DNA of 64,000 nucleotides from Chersky-840 sp963838775 (GTDB taxonomy: Bacteria; Actinomycetota; Acidimicrobiia; Acidimicrobiales; UBA8190). Positions 59,307 through 64,000 of this stretch are shown piece after piece (the stretch's first letter is position 1; each line of letters begins with the position of its first letter). The stretch covers positions 124,001 through 188,000 of the forward strand of contig CAWISP010000032.1 of the NCBI GenBank assembly GCA_963838775.1, written 5' to 3'. The translations under genes were made by a program, and so were the position numbers. Below the pieces are notes generated by a model. That model saw nothing but the letters and a program-made list of their open reading frames with translations. It had not been told where the DNA came from and searched no databases.

Positions 59307-59999
59307 CTAACTGCGGGTGGGCTTGCCCGCGGCGAGCCGCCCCGAGGCCAGGTCCTCGGCCATGGCCCATCCGAAGGCCACGAGTCGGTCGTCTCGCTTC
59401 AGGTTCAAGCCTGCGAACAGCGCGGCGACGTCGTCGGCAGGGACCTTCACCTTCGGGCCGCCCAGGTCGAGCGCTCCCGCCGTCGACCCGTCTCCGGCGA
59501 GGAGAAAGGTGCGGTCGTCGATCCGACCCTCGGCCCCGAAACGCTTGGCGAGGCGACGGCCCCACGCCCGCTCCTCACCCGAGGCTTTGTGCCCCGGCCG
59601 GGGCACGACGTCGGCCAGGCCGGCGAAGGAGTTGTAGCCCTCGCACGACGCCAGGCGGGTCCCCACGAGGACGTCCTCGTCGGGGAAGGCCAGCAGGGCC
59701 CGGCGGTACTGGTCGCCGAGGAGCAGCCGCATGGCCTGCTCGGCCTTGACGGTCCGGTCGACGGTGGCCACACCGATGAGCAGCGAGGGCGTCCCGCCGA
59801 TGCGCTCCAACGTGGAGAACGAATAGCCGCGCAGCTTGCTTCCCTCGCGCGCCAGGCTGACCAGGACCCACTCCTCGCATTGCTTGGAGAGGAAACCGAT
59901 GTCGAATCCTGGCGCCCGATCGACGCACAGGTCGGCCATCTCGGCCAGCTCTGCGTCGCTCAGCGCTGTGCAGTCCTTGGTCCCGACCTCAAACGGCAT
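59307..59999 (-). CDS. Hypothetical protein downstream of dnaE
   Basis: 230 aa. The fold seems mixed alpha/beta: CTALSDAELAEMADLCVDRA, SKLRGYSFSTLERIGGTPSL, ALLAFPDEDVLVGTRLA. It slightly recalls a GNAT-like core but lacks a clear acetyl-CoA loop. Residues VAFGWAMAEDLASGRL close the protein. Probably a conserved actinobacterial unknown. It is separated from dnaE by 181 bp that contain a terminator-like hairpin. Confidence 0.7.
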   Translation of the reverse strand: MPFEVGTKDCTALSDAELAEMADLCVDRAPGFDIGFLSKQCEEWVLVSLAREGSKLRGYSFSTLERIGGTPSLLIGVATVDRTVKAEQAMRLLLGDQYRRALLAFPDEDVLVGTRLASCEGYNSFAGLADVVPRPGHKASGEERAWGRRLAKRFGAEGRIDDRTFLLAGDGSTAGALDLGGPKVKVPADDVAALFAGLNLKRDDRLVAFGWAMAEDLASGRLAAGKPTRS

Positions 60000-60150
60000 G
60001 GCCTGCTCCGTGCTCGTCCAGCTGCTCCGACACCCCTTCGAGCGGGTCGGCCGATGGCGTGGCCAAGGTCAACTTGCGCTCGGGGGTACACACCAGGATA
60101 CGGGACGCGGCGACCCGTGGCCCACTCGACACTCCTGACACGGCCTCGAG

Positions 60151-60170
60151 CGCAGGTGACGGCACCTGCG
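60151..60170. terminator. Terminator-like hairpin after dnaE
   Basis: CGCAGGTG-ACGG-CACCTGCG, perfect 8-bp stem and 4-nt loop, 11 bp beyond the dnaE stop. No T-run, but its place between two minus-strand genes fits a transcription end. Confidence 0.6.
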
Positions 60171-60180
60171 GGCACGAGGA

Positions 60181-63100
60181 TCAGGCCACGATCACACTCG
60201 GGCCGAGGAGCATCCGGAGCTCTCCGAGGAGCCCCCGCCGGCTGTCCACGTTGAACTCGGCGGGCAGTCGCAGGACCGACTGGCCCACGTGGAGGAACAC
60301 GGGCTCGTTCCCGGGATGCTCCGACAGCAGCTGCTTGAGGCGCTCGACCACGGGGTCGGTGAGGACCCCGAGGGGAAGCTCGACCCGGAGCTCGGCGACC
60401 CCATCGGCAGCCAGCTGGGGACGGTGCGCCTCCATGCAGACCAGCTTGACCTGGTCATCTCTGGTGTCGAGCCGCCCACGGACCACGAACACGGCGTCGT
60501 CGGCGAGTAGCGCCCCGATCTCCTGCATGACCTTCGGGAACACGAACACCTCGATCGAGGCGCGCAGGTCCTCGAGGACGAAGGTGGCCATGAGCTCCCC
60601 GCGCTTGGTGTAGCGGCGGACGAGGCCGGTCACCACCCCGCCGATCGTCCGGACCTGGCCGTCTCGTCCCGAGCCGTCCGGTGGGCCGTCGTCGAGGTCC
60701 TTCAGGTCCCCGATCGAGCAGTCCGTGAGCCGGGCCACAGCTGTCTCGAAGCCCCGCAGTGGATGGTCGCTCACGTACAGGCCGAGCATCTCCTTTTCGA
60801 AGGCGAGACGTTGGGTCTTGGCGAACTCGGTGTCGGGCACAGGGACCCTGGGGTCCCCGTAGCCGACCGGAGTGGAGCCCCCGTCGGGATCGCCGAAGCC
60901 CTCGAGCGTCGAGAACAACGTCGAGATCCCGGCCTGCTCCTCGCGCCGGCGCTCGAGGGTCCGGTCGACGATCTCCTCGAACACGAGGCACAGCCCTTGG
61001 CGGGGGTAGCCGAGCGAGTCGAACGCCCCCGCCTTGATGAGCGACTCCATGGTGCGTTTGTTGAGCACCACCGGGTCGACACGCTGACAGAAGTCGTAGA
61101 AGTCGGCGAAGGGACCGTTGGCCTCGCGTTCGGCCACGATCCGGTCCACGAGGCTCTCCCCCACGTTGCGCACCGCCGCCAGGCCGAACACGATGCGATG
61201 GGCGCCGTCCTCGCCGACGAGCGGAGTGAACTCGCCCGCGGAGCGGTTGACGTCGGGGACGAGCACCTCGGTGCCGAGCGTCCGGCACTCACCGAGATAG
61301 ATGGCGGTCTTGTCCTTGTCGTCCTTGACGGAGGTCAACAGGGCGGCGAAGTACTCCACCGGGTAGTGGGCCTTGAGCCATGCCGTCTGGTACGCGACGA
61401 GGCCGTACCCGTACGAGTGCGATTTGTTGAACGCGTAGTCGGCGAAGGGCTCGATGATGTCGAACAACTTGGTACCCAGCGTCTTCTCGTAGCCCTGGGT
61501 TACACAGCCGGCCACAAACTTCTCGCGCTCGGCCTGGATCATGGCGCGGATCTTCTTGCCGCAAGCCTTACGGAGGTTGTCGGCTTCCTCGAGCGTGTAG
61601 CCCGCGAACCGCTGCGCCACCCGCATGACCGACTCCTGGTAGATCATGAGCCCGTAGGTGTCACCCAGGATGGGCTCGAGATCGGCATGGAGGTAGCTGA
61701 CGGCCTGGCGGTTGTTCTTGCGGTCCGCGTAGTCGCGGTGCATGTTGGCCGCCATGGGCCCGGGGCGGTACAGCGCCACCAGGGCGGCCACGTCGTCGAA
61801 ACCGGTGGGCGCCAGCGAGCGCATGAGCGATCGCATGGGCCCGCCCTCGAGCTGGAAGACACCGATGGAGTCCCCACGCTGGAGCATCGCGAATGTGGCG
61901 TCGTCGTCGAGGGGGATGGCGTCGATGTCGGGGCGTTGGCCCTCGGTCTTGGCCACGAGGTCCAGGGCGCGCTCGATGACCGAGAGGTTGCGCAACCCGA
62001 GGAAGTCCATCTTGAGCAGCCCGAGCTCCTCGACCCCGTGCATCTCGTACTGGGTGACGATGGGCGCCTCGGCGGGGTTCTGGCCACTCTCGGGCTTTCG
62101 CTGGATGGGCAGGTACTCGGTGAGCGGCTCCTTGGTGATGACCACGGCCGCAGCGTGGATGCCGTCCTGGCGTCGCAGGCCCTCGAGGCCCTTGGCCACG
62201 TCGATGACCCGGCGAGCCTCCTCGTCGGTGGCGTACATCTCGCGCAGGCCCTGGGCCGTGGCGTAGCCGTCGTCGAATCCCTCGATCCGATCGAGACAAG
62301 CCCGCAGCGGCGTGTCCCGGCCCATGATGAGCGGCGGCATGGCCTTGGCGATCCGGTCGCCGACCAGGTACGGGTACCCGAGCACCCGGGCTGCGTCGCG
62401 CACCGCGGCCCGCGCTTTGATCGTCGAGAAGGTGACGATCTGCGCCACCCGATCGGCGCCGTAGCGCTCGGTCGCGTAGCGGATCATCTCGCCCCGGTAC
62501 CGCTCGTCGAAGTCCATGTCGATATCGGGCATCTGCTTGCGCCCCGGGTTGAGGAACCGTTCGAAGAGCAGGTCGTACTTGATGGGGTCGAGGTCGACGA
62601 TCCCGAGGCAGTACGCCACGCAACACCCCGCCGCCGAGCCCCGGCCCGGCCCCACCCGGATCCCGCTGTCGCGGGCGTGACGGATCAGGTCCCACACCAC
62701 CAAGAAATACGCCGAGAAGCCCATGCTGGCGATGACGCCCAGCTCGTAATCGATCCGGTCACGCACCGGCGCGGGCAACGAGGACCCGTACCGGGTCTGG
62801 GCGCTCGTCAAGGTCAGGCGGCGCAGATAGGCATCGGCGCGCTGCTCGTACGTGTTGCCCGTGAACTCCGCCGGCACGGGGAACTCGGGGAGGGCGTTCA
62901 CGCCGAACTCGATCTCGACGTTGGCCCTCTCGGCGATGAGGAGCGTGTTGTCACAAGCTTCAGGGACTTCGGAGAACAGCGCCCGCATCTCCGCGGCCGA
63001 CTTCAGATAGTGCTCCTCGCCCTCGAATTTGAAGCGCTTGGGATCGTCGATCAGCGCTCCCGTCTGCACGCACAACAGCGCATCGTGCGCCACGGAGTCC

Positions 63101-63786
63101 TGGCGATGCGTGTAGTGGCTGTCATTGGTGGCGAGCAGCGGGGCGCCGAGTTGGCGGGCGATGCGGACGAGCGCCGGATTGGTCCGCGTCTGCTGGGGCA
63201 GGCCGTGGTCCTGGAGCTCCACGAAGAGGTTGTCGCGCCCGAACACGTCCTGGAGGCGACCGGCGAGCTTGAGGGCGCGTTCCTCGTCGTCGGCCAACAG
63301 CGCCTGGAGCACCACCCCGCCGAGACAGCCGGTGGTGGCGATGATGCCCTCGTGGTGACGCTCGAGGAGCTCCCAGTCGACACGGGGCTTGTAGTAGTAG
63401 CCCTCGAGGTAGGCGGCCGACGAGAGCTTCAGCAGGTTGCGGTATCCCTGGTTCGTCTCGGCCAGCAGCGTCAGGTGGTAGTAGAGCTTCTCGCCCCCTT
63501 CGACGTCCCCACCCGTGTCGTCGACCTTGCCCCGCCGCACGGGGCGCTCGTGGCGCGACTCCCCCGCCATGTAGGCCTCCGTGCCGATGACCGGGGTGAT
63601 GCCCGCGTTGCGGCACGCCGCGTAGAAGTCGAGGACCCCGTACATGTTGCCGTGGTCGGTGATGCCGAGCGCGGGCTGCCCGTCGGCCACGGCCGCGTCG
63701 ACGAGGTCGTCGAGCCGGGACGCGCCGTCGAGCATCGAGTACTCGGTATGGGTGTGCAGATGGGTGAACGATCCCCTGGCGGCCAT
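60181..63786 (-). CDS. dnaE: DNA polymerase III alpha subunit
   Basis: 1201 aa replicative polymerase. The PHP domain (about 1-280) has the metal-binding FTHLHTHTEYSMLDG and GITDHGNMYG residues, as in actinobacterial DnaE1 where PHP proofreading is active. Palm: GPGRGSAAGCCVAYCLG and the catalytic aspartates of PDIDMDFDERYRGE. Fingers and thumb: KMDFLGLRNLSVIERA, MIYQESVMRVAQRFAGY, YAFNKSHSYGYGLVAYQTAW. An OB domain (TIGGVVTGLVRRYTKRGELM) lies near the C-terminus. ATG 63786 has GAGGAGG about 6 nt upstream. Confidence 0.98.
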   Translation of the reverse strand: MAARGSFTHLHTHTEYSMLDGASRLDDLVDAAVADGQPALGITDHGNMYGVLDFYAACRNAGITPVIGTEAYMAGESRHERPVRRGKVDDTGGDVEGGEKLYYHLTLLAETNQGYRNLLKLSSAAYLEGYYYKPRVDWELLERHHEGIIATTGCLGGVVLQALLADDEERALKLAGRLQDVFGRDNLFVELQDHGLPQQTRTNPALVRIARQLGAPLLATNDSHYTHRQDSVAHDALLCVQTGALIDDPKRFKFEGEEHYLKSAAEMRALFSEVPEACDNTLLIAERANVEIEFGVNALPEFPVPAEFTGNTYEQRADAYLRRLTLTSAQTRYGSSLPAPVRDRIDYELGVIASMGFSAYFLVVWDLIRHARDSGIRVGPGRGSAAGCCVAYCLGIVDLDPIKYDLLFERFLNPGRKQMPDIDMDFDERYRGEMIRYATERYGADRVAQIVTFSTIKARAAVRDAARVLGYPYLVGDRIAKAMPPLIMGRDTPLRACLDRIEGFDDGYATAQGLREMYATDEEARRVIDVAKGLEGLRRQDGIHAAAVVITKEPLTEYLPIQRKPESGQNPAEAPIVTQYEMHGVEELGLLKMDFLGLRNLSVIERALDLVAKTEGQRPDIDAIPLDDDATFAMLQRGDSIGVFQLEGGPMRSLMRSLAPTGFDDVAALVALYRPGPMAANMHRDYADRKNNRQAVSYLHADLEPILGDTYGLMIYQESVMRVAQRFAGYTLEEADNLRKACGKKIRAMIQAEREKFVAGCVTQGYEKTLGTKLFDIIEPFADYAFNKSHSYGYGLVAYQTAWLKAHYPVEYFAALLTSVKDDKDKTAIYLGECRTLGTEVLVPDVNRSAGEFTPLVGEDGAHRIVFGLAAVRNVGESLVDRIVAEREANGPFADFYDFCQRVDPVVLNKRTMESLIKAGAFDSLGYPRQGLCLVFEEIVDRTLERRREEQAGISTLFSTLEGFGDPDGGSTPVGYGDPRVPVPDTEFAKTQRLAFEKEMLGLYVSDHPLRGFETAVARLTDCSIGDLKDLDDGPPDGSGRDGQVRTIGGVVTGLVRRYTKRGELMATFVLEDLRASIEVFVFPKVMQEIGALLADDAVFVVRGRLDTRDDQVKLVCMEAHRPQLAADGVAELRVELPLGVLTDPVVERLKQLLSEHPGNEPVFLHVGQSVLRLPAEFNVDSRRGLLGELRMLLGPSVIVA

Positions 63787-63866
63787 GAGCCGTCCTCCTC
63801 GGCGGCGTCGCGTCTACGGCTGAGGGCCCCCTGGAAGCGCCAGCCCGCTGTGCCCGTGAGGCCCTG

Positions 63867-63884
63867 TCCACAGCCTGTGGAGAA
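63867..63884. promoter_or_regulatory. DnaA-box-like palindrome upstream of dnaE
   Basis: TCCACA-GCC-TGTGGA (63867-63881). TGTGGAGAA (63876-63884) differs from the DnaA box TGTGGATAA at one position. It lies about 85 bp before the dnaE start. It could link dnaE expression to DnaA, or be chance. Confidence 0.35.
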
Positions 63885-63915
63885 TCACAGCGTTGTCATT
63901 CGACAGTAGCAGTCC

Positions 63916-64000
63916 CTACAGGTAGGTGCCGGGCCGCGCCGGCGGGGCATCCTGGCCGGGCATCGCCCCCGGGGGGAGGCCGCGCTGGCGCATCTCCTCC
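63916..64000 (-). CDS. C-terminus of an unknown gene, cut by window edge
   Basis: A frame entering from the right edge reads EEMRQRGLPPGAMPGQDAPP... and stops at TAG 63916. The Pro/Gly-rich tail is not diagnostic. Only 28 residues are visible, so neither reality nor function can be settled. Confidence 0.35.
   Translation of the reverse strand, partial: EEMRQRGLPPGAMPGQDAPPARPGTYL

Noticed and set aside
60763..63909. 1,048-codon plus-strand frame opposite dnaE
   Set aside because: Complement of a strongly conserved polymerase gene in high-GC DNA; no domain is seen.

Overview
The window is a dense, high-GC chromosomal segment from an actinobacterium, most likely a deep-branching lineage such as Acidimicrobiia. 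The reasons are a mycobacterial-type integration host factor (mIHF) next to gmk, a DUF3151 protein, a class II DAHP synthase, a degenerate PriA, GTG/TTG/CTG starts, 4-nt stop/start overlaps, and many start codons lying 6-8 nt after a TANNNT box with no Shine-Dalgarno (leaderless mRNAs). Assignment below phylum level is inference.

Layout. (1) 1-3959, minus strand: arginine operon argC-argJ-argB-argD (argD cut by the window edge), with an ARG-box-like palindrome and a leaderless promoter at 3966-3994. (2) 4001-8278: a complete IS1595-family transposon with 23-bp perfect terminal inverted repeats and an 8-bp target duplication (AAGTACCG). It holds a transposase plus passengers: a small acidic protein, a two-TM coiled-coil protein, a full class II DAHP synthase and about 470 bp of structured non-coding DNA. 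It landed exactly at the argC promoter. (3) 8.4-12.8 kb: small membrane and unknown proteins, thioesterase, GNAT, alpha/beta hydrolase, CtaG, cupin. (4) 12.8-18.7 kb, minus: infC-rpmI-rplT-trmH-pheS-pheT. (5) 19.4-25.6 kb, minus: def-fmt-rpe-ribD-ribBA-ribH-hisG-cold-shock gene. (6) 25.7-31.4 kb, minus: mihF-gmk-rpoZ-coaBC-metK-priA. (7) 31.5-40.9 kb, minus: complete pyrimidine operon pyrR-pyrB-pyrC-carA-carB-pyrD-pyrF behind a PyrR-type binding loop. (8) 41.0-47.4 kb, minus: prepilin peptidase, then aroC-aroK-aroB-aroQ-pepP-efp-nusB. (9) 47.5-54.2 kb: Nfu protein, ATP-grasp enzyme, a radical SAM protein with a C-terminal CCAEP tail overlapped by a cysteine-rich partner, and small or unknown actinobacterial genes. 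(10) 54.2-64.0 kb: tyrS, an SDR, a DUF255 thioredoxin-domain protein, two unknowns and dnaE.

The core genes supply arginine, pyrimidines, riboflavin, SAM, CoA and chorismate plus translation functions. Chorismate synthesis is split: the late steps are in the aro operon, while the entry enzyme sits inside the transposon. The most notable observations are this transposon with its biosynthetic cargo, the CCAEP-tail radical SAM locus, and several non-standard starts (infC on AUC; trmH and gmk on CUG). No tRNA, rRNA or CRISPR array was seen.
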